From the NCBI RefSeq assembly GCF_016919725.2, contig NZ_JAJERH010000017.1:1-60572 (forward strand): DNA of 60,572 nt, in the 5' to 3' direction. This stretch comes from Virgibacillus sp. AGTR. GTDB taxonomy: Bacteria > Bacillota > Bacilli > Bacillales > Amphibacillaceae. The notes beneath the pieces are model-generated. The model was given only the letters and a program-made list of their open reading frames with translations. It ran no database searches and was not told the origin of the DNA. Below, one piece after another: positions 46,925-55,472 of the stretch. The position numbers and the translations under genes are program-made. Position 1 is the stretch's first letter. Each line of letters starts with the position of its first letter.

Positions 46925-47198
46925 ATTGGTGTATTGCATTTATCCAATTATTCAAGTTATCATTATTGGCAGTAATATGCTGTTCAATATCCTGTGTCTT
47001 CTCTCCTTCTTTTCCATAATAATGAATTTCTGGAAGTAACTGCATCAGTTGTTTGTCTGTTACATTTGAGTTATTCATAAGAGATTGTACAATTCGTGTT
47101 ATTTGCTGATATTCAGAAACATTCCCACAGCAGTCGAGCTTTTGTTCGTCTAAAAGGTCCTTCAGTAATGTTAGTTGATTGTTTACGTTTAATGTCAT
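46911..47198 (-). CDS. ytzH: YtzH-like protein
   Basis: This 95-aa helical protein (LTLLKDLLDEQKLDCCGNVS, EYQQITRIVQSLMNN) fits YtzH, a small Bacillaceae protein encoded opposite to trmB. It is convergent with ytmP, overlapping its 3' end by 14 nt, and divergent from trmB. No function is known. GAGGTGATCGAGG lies upstream of the ATG. Confidence 0.85.
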   Translation of the reverse strand: MTLNVNNQLTLLKDLLDEQKLDCCGNVSEYQQITRIVQSLMNNSNVTDKQLMQLLPEIHYYGKEGEKTQDIEQHITANNDNLNNWINAIHQSNLN

Positions 47199-47273
47199 CC
47201 TCGATCACCTCAGATCTTAGTATCGTTCATATTTCTTTTTCTATACTTTTAACTACAGAAAGAGAGGAAGAAA

Positions 47274-47927
47274 ATGCGTCAACGAAATAAACCTTGGGCT
47301 GATGATTTTTTGCAGGAAAACTCACATATTGTGATACCAAATTCCTCGTCGCATAAAAATAATTGGCATGAACTCTTTGGTAATCGTAATCCTATTCACG
47401 TTGAAATCGGCACTGGAAAGGGCCAATTTATTTCAGAGATGGCTAAACAGTTTCCAGAGATAAACTTTATTGGAATAGAGCTTGCTAAAAGCATTATTGT
47501 AACGGCGGCTCAAAAAGTAATACTATCAAAGCAGCCAAACGTTTTGTTAGTAAACGAAGATGCTGCAAATATAATAGACTTGTTTTCAGCAAATGAAGTT
47601 GCAACGATTTATTTAAACTTCTCTGATCCATGGCCGAAAAACAGGCATGAAAAGCGAAGATTAACGTACCATACGTTTTTAGAAAAGTATCAGGAGATAC
47701 TAGATCCATTAGGTGAGATTGTGTTAAAAACAGATAATATGGGGTTATTCGAATATTCATTAATGAGTTTTTCACAATATGGATTTGTACTTTCGGAAGT
47801 AAATTTAGATCTGCATTCCATTGATGATCCAACAAATAGAATGACTGAATATGAAGAAAAATTCTCGGCAAAGGGTCAACCGATTTATCGTTGCCGTGCT
47901 TCAATTAGCAATAAAAATAGGAACTGA
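47274..47927 (+). CDS. trmB: tRNA (guanine-N7)-methyltransferase
   Basis: The 217-aa enzyme makes m7G46 in tRNA with S-adenosylmethionine. The family motifs are clear: VEIGTGKGQFISEMAKQFPE (SAM site, about residues 43-62), NFIGIELAKSI, and LNFSDPWPKNRHEKRRLTY (about 116-134), the guanine/tRNA-binding segment. The C-terminus MTEYEEKFSAKGQPIYRCRA is diagnostic. AGAGAGGAAGAAA precedes the ATG. Confidence 0.97.
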   Translation: MRQRNKPWADDFLQENSHIVIPNSSSHKNNWHELFGNRNPIHVEIGTGKGQFISEMAKQFPEINFIGIELAKSIIVTAAQKVILSKQPNVLLVNEDAANIIDLFSANEVATIYLNFSDPWPKNRHEKRRLTYHTFLEKYQEILDPLGEIVLKTDNMGLFEYSLMSFSQYGFVLSEVNLDLHSIDDPTNRMTEYEEKFSAKGQPIYRCRASISNKNRN

Positions 47928-47953
47928 GACAAAATAATGAAGCAACAATAATA

Positions 47954-47997
47954 AACGAACGATGATTAGGTTGGAATTAATTATCGTTCGTTTTTTG
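47954..47997 (+). terminator. Terminator of trmB
   Basis: AACGAACGAT (47954-47963) pairs with ATCGTTCGTT (47983-47992) and TTTT follows. The loop is 19 nt. It lies 26 nt after the trmB stop. Confidence 0.75.
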
Positions 47998-48028
47998 ATC
48001 AGAATCATTCATTTAGCACCTGAAATAA

Positions 48029-48160
48029 GCGAGACTCCAGCGGGAACAGCACGAGTCCGAAGATCCACTTGGTAACGTGTTTTTCTTTACCAAGTTAGCT
48101 GAGACTGTACCCGGGGAAAGCGCGTATAGTTTCACGGTGCGGTGATGATACTCCTATTGA
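48029..48160. repeat. Degenerate Bacillaceae intergenic repeat (GAGACTCC...GGGAACAGCACGAG type)
   Basis: GCGAGACTCCAGCGGGAAC and AGCACGAGTCCGAAGATCC, then GCTGAGACTGTACCCGGGGA and AAGCGCGTATAGTTTCACGG, match the layout of a dispersed GC-rich repeat known from many Bacillaceae genomes. ACTTGGTAA (48067-48075) and TTACCAAGT (48087-48095) make an internal 9-bp hairpin. It is more GC-rich than its surroundings and contains no gene. Confidence 0.6.
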
Positions 48161-48242
48161 TAACATGATTATTCGTATTTTGAGTAAAGAAGTTGTGTTT
48201 TGTCCGATCCTCATAATTATTGTTTAGGAAAATATAAAATTT

Positions 48243-48480
48243 GCCCATGTGGATCCATATGGGCGTGTTGAGTTGCAGCAGCTCCAGCGCCCAGAAACGA
48301 GGGCGACTTCACGAATCACCCTAATCTAAGTCATCATCGGCTCACAAGTTCATCGTGCTTCCTTTATCTCCGTTGACTCGTTCCAGTCACTACCCTTCTA
48401 ATCGGGCACTTGCTCTTTTGTTCTTGTATGGCGAAAGCACGGACAAAAGAGTTTAATCGAAGAAAAAATGAATAACTGGA
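48243..48480. repeat. Second degenerate intergenic repeat block
   Basis: A 22-bp near-palindrome (GCCCATGTGGATCCATATGG plus GC, 48243-48264) is followed by GTTGAGTTGCAGCAGCTCCA and, further on, CACTTGCTCTTTTGTTCTTG. The last two strings mark another known Bacillaceae repeat family. CTCTTTTGT and ACAAAAGAG (48411-48452 region) form its terminal stem. No gene lies between trmB and ytnP (47928-48789). Confidence 0.55.
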
Positions 48481-48789
48481 AAGGATGAGTCATAGCTACT
48501 CTGGAAATAGCGTAGTTGATTGCTCGTCATAAATGAATCGTTCTAATGTCACAAAAAGAAAATAAGATAACGAAACTCCGAGCAAAATAGGCTACTTTGC
48601 CTTTGCTTAAATGCTTTATTGTATATAGCATGCTGTGCTGAAATTTTGAAAGCCATTAACGACGCTTTAAGAGATTAGGGACAAGGCAATAGCTTACAAT
48701 CTGTCATACGATGTCATTTTTTAAAATGATAGCGTTTGCGATTTTGTTCAACGTTTTGCTAAACTAAAACTATAAAAAAGGGGAGATAA

Positions 48790-49635
48790 GTGGTGGAAAG
48801 GCTTAAGGTAGGAAGAGCGACATTAACATGGCTTCAAGGTGGAGTAAATTATTTGGACGGTGGGGCTATGTTTGGTGTAGTACCAAAAGTATTATGGAGT
48901 AAGAAATATCCCTATAACAACCAAAACCAGATTGAATTACGAACAGATCCGATTCTAGTAGAAATTGATAATAAAAAATTCTTAATTGATAGCGGTTTGG
49001 GCTATCATAAACTAACGGATAAACAGATGCGTAATTTCGGTGTAATGGAGCAATCAAATATAGATGCGTCCTTAGCAGAAATTGGATTATCAGTCGATGA
49101 TATAGATGCAGTACTAATGACACATCTTCATTTTGATCATGCTTGTGGACTAACAAAGGTAAAAGGAGATTCATATGAACCAGTTTTTAACAATGCAACT
49201 ATCTATACGTCGAAGCTAGAATGGAATGAAATGAAAAATCCAAATATACGATCTGTGAATACATATTGGAAAAAGAACTGGGAGTCAATAGTTCATCAAG
49301 TACAACCGTTTGCAACTGAAATAGAACTCATTCCTGGGTTAAAGATGATTCATACTGGTGGACATAGCGAGGGACATAGTATTATTGTCTTCGAAGACGG
49401 CGATTCTTGTTTTATTCATATGGCAGATATTATGCCAACACATGCGCATCAAAATAAATTATGGGCGCTAGCCTATGATGATTATCCGGTTACTTCCGTT
49501 CATCAAAAAGAAAAGTGGATGGATATTGGATATGGAAAGCGCGCTTGGTATACGTTTTACCATGACGCATATTACAGAGCCATTAAGTATGACGAAGCAG
49601 GTAATGCCGTTGACAAAATAAAACGAAATAGCTAA
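48790..49635 (+). CDS. ytnP: YtnP-type quorum-quenching lactonase (metallo-beta-lactamase fold)
   Basis: The 281-aa enzyme holds the metal motif THLHFDHACGLT (about residues 110-121, HxHxDH), a later HSEGHSIIVFEDGD (His about 193) and FIHMADIMP with the bridging Asp. Residues GGVNYLDGGAMFGVVPKVLW near the start are typical of AHL-lactonase relatives. B. subtilis YtnP degrades lactone signals. A GTG start (48790, or the next codon) follows GGGGAG. A terminator follows at 49653. Confidence 0.9.
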   Translation: MVERLKVGRATLTWLQGGVNYLDGGAMFGVVPKVLWSKKYPYNNQNQIELRTDPILVEIDNKKFLIDSGLGYHKLTDKQMRNFGVMEQSNIDASLAEIGLSVDDIDAVLMTHLHFDHACGLTKVKGDSYEPVFNNATIYTSKLEWNEMKNPNIRSVNTYWKKNWESIVHQVQPFATEIELIPGLKMIHTGGHSEGHSIIVFEDGDSCFIHMADIMPTHAHQNKLWALAYDDYPVTSVHQKEKWMDIGYGKRAWYTFYHDAYYRAIKYDEAGNAVDKIKRNS

Positions 49636-49652
49636 AAATACACGACACAATC

Positions 49653-49687
49653 AAAAAAGCTGCACGTATGTTCAGCAGCTTTTTTTG
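49653..49687. terminator. Terminator of ytnP
   Basis: AAAAAAGCTGC (49653-49663) pairs with GCAGCTTTTTT (49675-49685) around an 11-nt loop, followed by more T. It can also serve the convergent ytzB gene. Confidence 0.85.
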
Positions 49688-49726
49688 ATTAAGTAAGTAT
49701 CGAGTTGTAACTTGTAGACACCTGTT

Positions 49727-50041
49727 CTAGGCAGTTTGTACAGAGTCAATAACAGCACCTGTTTCTACATCTACGTAGAATTCATACTGTTTATTTTCCC
49801 CATCAAGGTTACGTGTTACACCACCACGATAGGCGCTGTATAGTAGACCGTTTTTCTCTATTTCTTGTGGCTTCATATAGATCCACGAACCACTTATAGG
49901 ACCTTGTTTTTTAAAGGTTTCTTTCGCTTGCTTTAAAGCTTTCTCCGGGGTTATTTTTTGCATTTGATCAATTTGTTGTTTAGCAATGTACCCTACTGCT
50001 ACACCTAACCCTGCTGCAAGAACTGCTTTTTTCATACCCAT
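49727..50041 (-). CDS. ytzB: PepSY-like small protein YtzB
   Basis: This 104-aa protein has an N-terminal membrane anchor or signal (MKKAVLAAGLGVAVGYIAKQ) and a PepSY-type domain (ITPEKALKQAKETFKKQGPI, KQYEFYVDVETGAVIDSVQT). PepSY domains often restrain peptidases; it lies divergent from the aminopeptidase ytoP, as in B. subtilis. The first ATG (50041) is chosen because AGAGGTG lies 7 nt upstream. Confidence 0.88.
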   Translation of the reverse strand: MGMKKAVLAAGLGVAVGYIAKQQIDQMQKITPEKALKQAKETFKKQGPISGSWIYMKPQEIEKNGLLYSAYRGGVTRNLDGENKQYEFYVDVETGAVIDSVQTA

Positions 50042-50218
50042 TTCTATTCACCTCTTGCTATTATTTTGAATCTATATCACTAATCTTTACATATGCTAGT
50101 ATATCGTATTCTAAAAAAAATAGAAAATAATAAAGTGACATGAGCCAATAGTGGAAACAGATAGACAACTTCCGTTATACTATTAATAGTACATAGAAAG
50201 CAAAGGGTGGGATTTTAC

Positions 50219-51286
50219 ATGAATCAGGAAACGCTAACACTTTTTAAAAATTTAACGGAATTGCAAGGTGCACCAGGCAATGAAAAGCTTGTTCGAGAAT
50301 TTATGAAACAAGAACTAAGTAAATATGCAGATAATATTGTTCAAGATAACTTAGGTGGTATTTTTGGAGAGAGAAAAGGAGAAGGTCCAACAGTATTGGT
50401 AGCAGGTCATATGGATGAAGTAGGCTTTATGGTGACACAAATTACAAAAAATGGAATGATTCGCTTTCAAACATTAGGTGGATGGTGGAGCCAAGTATTA
50501 CTTGCTCAACGAGTTCAAATTATGACAGATAATGGGCCAATTGTAGGTGTCATTGGATCAATACCACCACATAATCTAACAGATGCACAGCGTAAGCAGC
50601 CAATGGAAATAAAGAATATGCTAATTGATATCGGAGCAGATGATAAAGAGGATGCTGAAAAAATTGGAATTAAGCCTGGGCAATCTATAGTGCCGCTAAC
50701 TCCTTTTACTCCAATGGCGAATGACAAAAAAATTATGGCAAAGGCTTGGGATAATCGTTATGGATGTGGCTTAGCAATCGAATTACTACAAGAGTTACAA
50801 GGTCAAACGATACCGAATCATTTATTTTCTGGGGCAACTGTTCAAGAAGAAGTTGGGCTAAGAGGTGCACAAGTAGCCGCAAATATGATTAAACCAGATA
50901 TTTTCTATGCACTTGATGCTTCACCAGCAAACGATGCTTCTGGAAATAAAGAGGAATTTGGTCAACTGGGAGAAGGGGCATTGTTACGAATTTTTGATCG
51001 TTCGATGATCACCCATCAAGGAATGAAAAACTTTTTGCTGGATACAGCGGAAAGCAATAATATTCCATATCAATACTTTATCTCTCAAGGTGGTACGGAT
51101 GCTGGGCGTGTACATTTAGCAAATAATGGTGTGCCATCAGCCGTTGTTGGGATTTGCTCACGCTACATTCATACGTCAGCATCAATCATTCACGTTGATG
51201 ACTATGCAGCTGCTAAAGAATTATTAGTAAAGCTAATTAAACAAACGGACCAAAATACATTAGATCAAATTCATCAATCTGTATAA
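50219..51286 (+). CDS. ytoP: M42-family glutamyl aminopeptidase (YtoP)
   Basis: The 355-aa enzyme trims N-terminal residues from peptides using two metals. Motifs: [17 protein letters not shown] (about residues 61-77, first His and Asp), [16 protein letters not shown] (about 177-192, bridging Asp), [16 protein letters not shown] (about 208-223, catalytic Glu), and [11 protein letters not shown]. The shell is usually a dodecamer. Start at 50219 is set by AAGGGTGGGA upstream. Confidence 0.93.
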   Translation: MNQETLTLFKNLTELQGAPGNEKLVREFMKQELSKYADNIVQDNLGGIFGERKGEGPTVLVAGHMDEVGFMVTQITKNGMIRFQTLGGWWSQVLLAQRVQIMTDNGPIVGVIGSIPPHNLTDAQRKQPMEIKNMLIDIGADDKEDAEKIGIKPGQSIVPLTPFTPMANDKKIMAKAWDNRYGCGLAIELLQELQGQTIPNHLFSGATVQEEVGLRGAQVAANMIKPDIFYALDASPANDASGNKEEFGQLGEGALLRIFDRSMITHQGMKNFLLDTAESNNIPYQYFISQGGTDAGRVHLANNGVPSAVVGICSRYIHTSASIIHVDDYAAAKELLVKLIKQTDQNTLDQIHQSV

Positions 51287-51313
51287 TAGTTATAATAAAA
51301 AAGGAGATAAAGC

Positions 51314-51814
51314 ATGAATATTACAGTCGGATCAAGCAATCCTGCTAAGCTAAAAGCAGTGACAGAAGTTTTTCCTGAAAGCTATGTAACATCGAAGCGT
51401 GTCCAATCTCATGTGGCAGCACAGCCATTTTCCGATGATGAGACTAGACAGGGAGCGATTAATCGTGCCATTGCTTGTGCAGAAGGCTCAAATAATTTTG
51501 GAATAGGTCTTGAAGGTGGCGTAATGTATATCGGTGATCAGCTTTATCTTTGTAATTGGGGTGCACTAGTAACTCCTGAAGAAACTGTCTATACAGCTAG
51601 TGGTGCTAGAATTATTTTGCCTAAAGAACTTGCAACGGAATTGACAGAAGGTAAAGAGCTTGGCTATTTGATGGACGCGTATGCAAATAAGGAGGACGTA
51701 AGTAAAAAGGAAGGTGCAATTGGAGTTTTCACGAATTACCTAATGACTAGACAAGCGATGTTTTCTCATGTAGTAACCTTATTAAGAGGGCAATGGGAAT
51801 TCCATAAAGCATAA
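51314..51814 (+). CDS. DUF84/YjjX-family inosine/xanthosine triphosphatase
   Basis: The 166-aa protein (MNITVGSSNPAKLKAVTEVF at the start, QPFSDDETRQGAINRAIACA, FGIGLEGGVMYIGDQLYLCN) matches the YjjX/DUF84 group, which hydrolyses damaged nucleotides such as ITP and XTP. GGAGA lies 9 nt before the ATG. It follows ytoP by 27 nt, so they may be co-transcribed. Confidence 0.88.
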   Translation: MNITVGSSNPAKLKAVTEVFPESYVTSKRVQSHVAAQPFSDDETRQGAINRAIACAEGSNNFGIGLEGGVMYIGDQLYLCNWGALVTPEETVYTASGARIILPKELATELTEGKELGYLMDAYANKEDVSKKEGAIGVFTNYLMTRQAMFSHVVTLLRGQWEFHKA

Positions 51815-51833
51815 AAACTCTATCCAAACTTTA

Positions 51834-52091
51834 GGCTGTCGAAACTATCGACAGCCATCTTCATTTGATGACATCCATTCAGACACGAACTATAGACTTG
51901 GACTTTCGTCAGTAATGAGCGAGTGATAGGCATGAAGAAAGCTTGCAAGATTTATCCAGCATATAAAACCTTCACTTCAAGCAATACAGTAAAACCACTA
52001 CCAATATTGGTAAGTGAGGGTTCAACTGCAGTAAATGTCCGATTGGTTCACCTAACAATCAGTGGGTGATAAACCAACCCTCCACTGATTG
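51834..52091. other. Intergenic stretch with two hairpins
   Basis: GGCTGTCG (51834-51841) pairs with CGACAGCC (51849-51856), probably the end of the upstream operon. CAATCAGTGG (52056-52065) pairs perfectly with CCACTGATTG (52082-52091), next to the stop of the minus-strand ytoQ gene. Neither has a clear T tract. The 200 bp between them hold no gene. Confidence 0.5.
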
Positions 52092-52101
52092 AAGTTTCAC
52101 T

Positions 52102-52542
52102 TTATTCAAATATATAATTAATGACTTCTAAAGCCTGTTCTATCGATTCAACGGTGACATTTGCTTTCGCTGATAACTCCTTTAATGGATGTATTAGGGA
52201 TTCTGGTCGAATAATAATGGTCGGTTTATTTAACGTTATTGCATAGCTGGCATCCATAGCTGTGTTCCATTGCTTATATTTTTCACCAAATAGAGCGATA
52301 ACTATATCTGCTTTTTCCATGAGTACTTGCGTCCTGAAATTGTTTATTCGTGATGCGGCTTCATCTTTGTGTACTTTACTGGGCTGTCTTCCTATAATGT
52401 CGTCTCCAATATTATCCGAACGTTCATGATTTGTTTGAGGTGCTACAAAGGTTAAAGGAAGTCCTTTGTTCGTTGCTAGCTGTTCTACTTCATCTCTCCA
52501 GTTGTCATGAATTTGCCCCGCTAAATAGACGGTTAGTTCCAT
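52102..52542 (-). CDS. ytoQ: YtoQ family protein
   Basis: The 146-aa protein (LTVYLAGQIHDNWRDEVEQL, TFVAPQTNHERSDNIGDDII, EKADIVIALFGEKYKQWNTA) has the alpha/beta fold of YtoQ and relatives of nucleoside 2-deoxyribosyltransferases. YtoQ itself has no proven reaction. GGAGGAGATATA precedes the ATG on the minus strand. Confidence 0.9.
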   Translation of the reverse strand: MELTVYLAGQIHDNWRDEVEQLATNKGLPLTFVAPQTNHERSDNIGDDIIGRQPSKVHKDEAASRINNFRTQVLMEKADIVIALFGEKYKQWNTAMDASYAITLNKPTIIIRPESLIHPLKELSAKANVTVESIEQALEVINYIFE

Positions 52543-52698
52543 TATATCTCCTCCATTGCATGATTTAGTACTATCGTATACAAAAATAAAACAATTGAAA
52601 AGAATTTAACAACCGAAGGTAACGTAGCGTGTTTCACTTTCGTTTCTATCCATAGTATGATAGATGGTGTAAAAATAGGAGGAAATAGGAGGAATTAT

Positions 52699-53211
52699 AT
52701 GAGGATAAAGCTACCTTTTTTAGTGGTGTTTTTATCTATATTAGTTCTTATTACCGGTGGCTGCAGTATGAAGTCTGATCAAGAAGCTATCAAGGAAGCT
52801 GAGAAAATTACGAAGGAAACCTTTGAGAATAAAGAAAAAGTACCCTTGAACTATGGGATAGGAAATAAATCATTCTATTTACCAAATGGGATGGAAGTTG
52901 TAGATGAAGATGAGAGCAACCTAATTCTAGAGGATAAGAATCAAACCTTTATTGTATTTCATAACACAAATGAAAATGCGAAAAGTACATTAAATTTTGC
53001 AGCTGCAACGAAAAAAGATGCGTTAAACGTATCATCTTTTTCTGATTCTAACGGATTTGGATATTTTCGGGTTTTACCTGAGGAAGATAATAAATTTGAA
53101 TTGCAGGTCGGTGTAGGTGGTGTTAAGGTGACCACATATGTAGATAAAAATGGCCTTGATGAGGATGCAGAGACAATGATGAAAATAGCGAAGTCCATTG
53201 CTTTACAATAA
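52699..53211 (+). CDS. Lipoprotein, function unknown (170 aa)
   Basis: A lipoprotein signal (RIKLPFLVVFLSILVLITGG then CSMKSDQEAIKEAEKI) gives a lipidated Cys at about residue 22. The mature domain is alpha/beta (YGIGNKSFYLPNGMEVVDED, FGYFRVLPEEDNKFELQVGV). The ATG at 52699 has AGGAGG 6 nt upstream. It lies between ytoQ and ytpP; I do not recognise a named relative. Confidence 0.85.
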   Translation: MRIKLPFLVVFLSILVLITGGCSMKSDQEAIKEAEKITKETFENKEKVPLNYGIGNKSFYLPNGMEVVDEDESNLILEDKNQTFIVFHNTNENAKSTLNFAAATKKDALNVSSFSDSNGFGYFRVLPEEDNKFELQVGVGGVKVTTYVDKNGLDEDAETMMKIAKSIALQ

Positions 53212-53421
53212 AACAACTGTTAATTGAAAAAGAAACGGGATTATTTTAATATAAGTTGAGTATACCATATGTTTGCATATTTACTGTTTTAGGTAAAGGT
53301 ACGAACTATTTCTTATAGTTATTGGTATAGTCTCTTTTACAATACACTTACTTGCATATATGTTACATTATGTTGGAAACAAACGATAAACTAGTCTATC
53401 ATAATTGTGGGAGTTGATATA

Positions 53422-53742
53422 ATGGAAACTTTAGCGTCACAAGAGGAATTTAAAAAATGGATAAAACAAGAAAATGTTATTCTATATTTTACAGCGGGAT
53501 GGTGTCCTGATTGCACCGTTATCGAACCAGTACTACCAGAAATTGAGGCAGAATTTCCAAGCTTTTCATTCGTAAAAGTAGATAGAGATAAATTTATTGA
53601 TATATGCCAAGATTATGCGATCTTTGGGATACCAAGTTTTATTGCCTTTAATGACGGAAAAGAAACGGGAAGATTTGTAAGTAAAGATCGTAAAACGAAA
53701 CAAGAAATTATCGAGTTTCTAAAAGAAGTCAGTGATAAATAA
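53422..53742 (+). CDS. ytpP: Thioredoxin-like protein YtpP
   Basis: This 106-aa thioredoxin-fold protein has the active site GWCPDCTV (about residues 26-33) and the cis-proline motif FGIPSFIAF (about 71-79). CPDC differs from the thioredoxin CGPC, as in B. subtilis YtpP. It may reduce bacillithiol-mixed or other disulfides. GGGAG lies 9 nt before the ATG at 53422. Confidence 0.92.
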   Translation: METLASQEEFKKWIKQENVILYFTAGWCPDCTVIEPVLPEIEAEFPSFSFVKVDRDKFIDICQDYAIFGIPSFIAFNDGKETGRFVSKDRKTKQEIIEFLKEVSDK

Positions 53743-53874
53743 AGTTAGTTAACGTAACCAAAAATTTTAACCTCTTTTATATAAGCTATCTAGATGATAA
53801 AAGGTTGTCTAAGATCGCAGACGTAATTGGAGCATTCTTATAGGAAGAGGGTGTAATACGTCAGGAGGATTCAT

Positions 53875-54681
53875 ATGAAAATGACAAGTTTGAAGTTAAA
53901 AAAAATTTTGGAAGAGCGATTAGCTAATGAAGCGTATCGCACTTCTTATAATCGAGATAAAGACACATTTCGTATTGAATGGAAAGAATCGAAAAAAGGA
54001 ATGACCATAACGTTACCAAATGTTGTTGCAAAATACAATCAACGTGGAGAAGTAGCTATTGTTGAGCTTGAGGAACATATTAAAGAAGCATTGCGAATTA
54101 TGAATGAGGAACATCACTTATCTGGAATGGAAAAACAGATTTATCCAGTGATTCGCTCAACTTCTTTCCCAATCACTACAAAAGCAGAAATTGACTTAGT
54201 ATATAAAGATCATACGGCTGAGACACGTGTGTTTTATGCATTGGATTTAGGAAAGTCCTATCGATTAATTGATGAAGACTTACTCGATAAAGAAGGCTGG
54301 ACCAAAGAGCATATCGATGAAATTGCTACATTTAATTTGCGTTCACTACCAGTTGATTATAAAGAAGATCAAGTTGCAGGCAATGATTTTTATTTTATTG
54401 CAACACAGGATGGCTATGATGCTAGCAGAATTTTAAATGAAGCATTTTTGGAAGAAATGAAAGCTAATAGTAAAGGTGAACTAGCAATTGCAGTACCTCA
54501 TCAGGACGTACTAATTATTACAGATGTTCAAAATAAAACAGGCTATGATATTCTGGCACAGATGACTATGAAGTTCTTTGCGGAAGGGAGAATCCCAATC
54601 ACTTCACTTCCAATGATATATGAAGATAAGACATTGGAGCCAATCTTTATCTTAGCCAAAAACAAACCAGAAAAGAATTAG
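53875..54681 (+). CDS. ytpQ: DUF1444 protein YtpQ
   Basis: The 268-aa protein (KLKKILEERLANEAYRTSYN, RSTSFPITTKAEIDLVYKDH, DGYDASRILNEAFLEEM) is typical of DUF1444, a cytosolic alpha/beta family of Bacillales and close to the genes ytpP and ytpR. No reaction is known. AGGAGG lies 7 nt before the ATG. Confidence 0.92.
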   Translation: MKMTSLKLKKILEERLANEAYRTSYNRDKDTFRIEWKESKKGMTITLPNVVAKYNQRGEVAIVELEEHIKEALRIMNEEHHLSGMEKQIYPVIRSTSFPITTKAEIDLVYKDHTAETRVFYALDLGKSYRLIDEDLLDKEGWTKEHIDEIATFNLRSLPVDYKEDQVAGNDFYFIATQDGYDASRILNEAFLEEMKANSKGELAIAVPHQDVLIITDVQNKTGYDILAQMTMKFFAEGRIPITSLPMIYEDKTLEPIFILAKNKPEKN

Positions 54682-54702
54682 AAATGGAAAAGGATGATGA
54701 AC

Positions 54703-55305
54703 ATGGATGTTTTTTACAACTTAAATGGAATTGGTGATGTGCTAATCATCCCTATGGAAGAAGGAGACCGTGAGAAAATAAAAACGGATAGGAATGGTGA
54801 TGTTGTAAGAATCACAGATCATTCAGGTAAAGTAATTGGCTATAATATTTTTCATGCGTCACAGCACTTTACTTTTCTTTCAACTGGAAAGATAACGTTA
54901 ACGGAAGAATATTTAGCAGAAATGAAACAGTTGTTTCGTCAGCTTAACTTAGATGATGATTTGAATTTTGACTTAAGTCCCAAGTTTGTAATTGGTTATG
55001 TAGAAAGTAAGGAGCAACATGAGAATGCTGACAAACTCAGTGTTTGTAAAGTGGACGTTGGTAATGAAACATTACAAATTGTCTGCGGTGCTCCAAACGT
55101 GGAAGCTGGACAGAAGGTTGTAGTTGCAAAAGTAGGTGCAATGATGCCAAGTGGAATGAAGATCAAACCGACAGAATTACGAGGTGTTTCTTCGAATGGT
55201 ATGATATGCTCGCAAAAGGAACTTGGATTACCAAATGCCCCTAAGGAGAAGGGGATATATGTTTTAGAAGATAATTATCAAGTTGGTAATGAATTCGTAA
55301 TGTAA
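54703..55305 (+). CDS. ytpR: tRNA-binding (EMAP/OB-fold) protein YtpR
   Basis: The 200-aa protein has an N-terminal domain starting [18 protein letters not shown] and a C-terminal OB-fold tRNA-binding domain (about residues 95-200: [53 protein letters not shown]), as in phenylalanyl-tRNA synthetase beta N-termini and Trbp111. Several ATGs stand together (54694, 54697, 54703); the last matches relatives best. A terminator follows at 55313. Confidence 0.92.
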   Translation: MDVFYNLNGIGDVLIIPMEEGDREKIKTDRNGDVVRITDHSGKVIGYNIFHASQHFTFLSTGKITLTEEYLAEMKQLFRQLNLDDDLNFDLSPKFVIGYVESKEQHENADKLSVCKVDVGNETLQIVCGAPNVEAGQKVVVAKVGAMMPSGMKIKPTELRGVSSNGMICSQKELGLPNAPKEKGIYVLEDNYQVGNEFVM

Positions 55306-55312
55306 ATAGAGA

Positions 55313-55347
55313 AAAACAACCTGTGTTAGTACTTAGGTTGTTTTTTT
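55313..55347 (+). terminator. Terminator of the ytpP-ytpQ-ytpR operon
   Basis: AACAACCT (55315-55322) pairs with AGGTTGTT (55335-55342), followed by TTTTTC. The A tract before the first arm pairs with this T tract, which lengthens the stem. Confidence 0.85.
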
Positions 55348-55472
55348 CGATAGATATAAGCAAAAGAGGACAGTCCAAGCCTTAGCTTATTACATAAACC
55401 TGCCATGAACGTAATAAAACTGCTACAATAAAGGAATACTAGATTTATAGATATAGAAATGAGTGAATTGAA

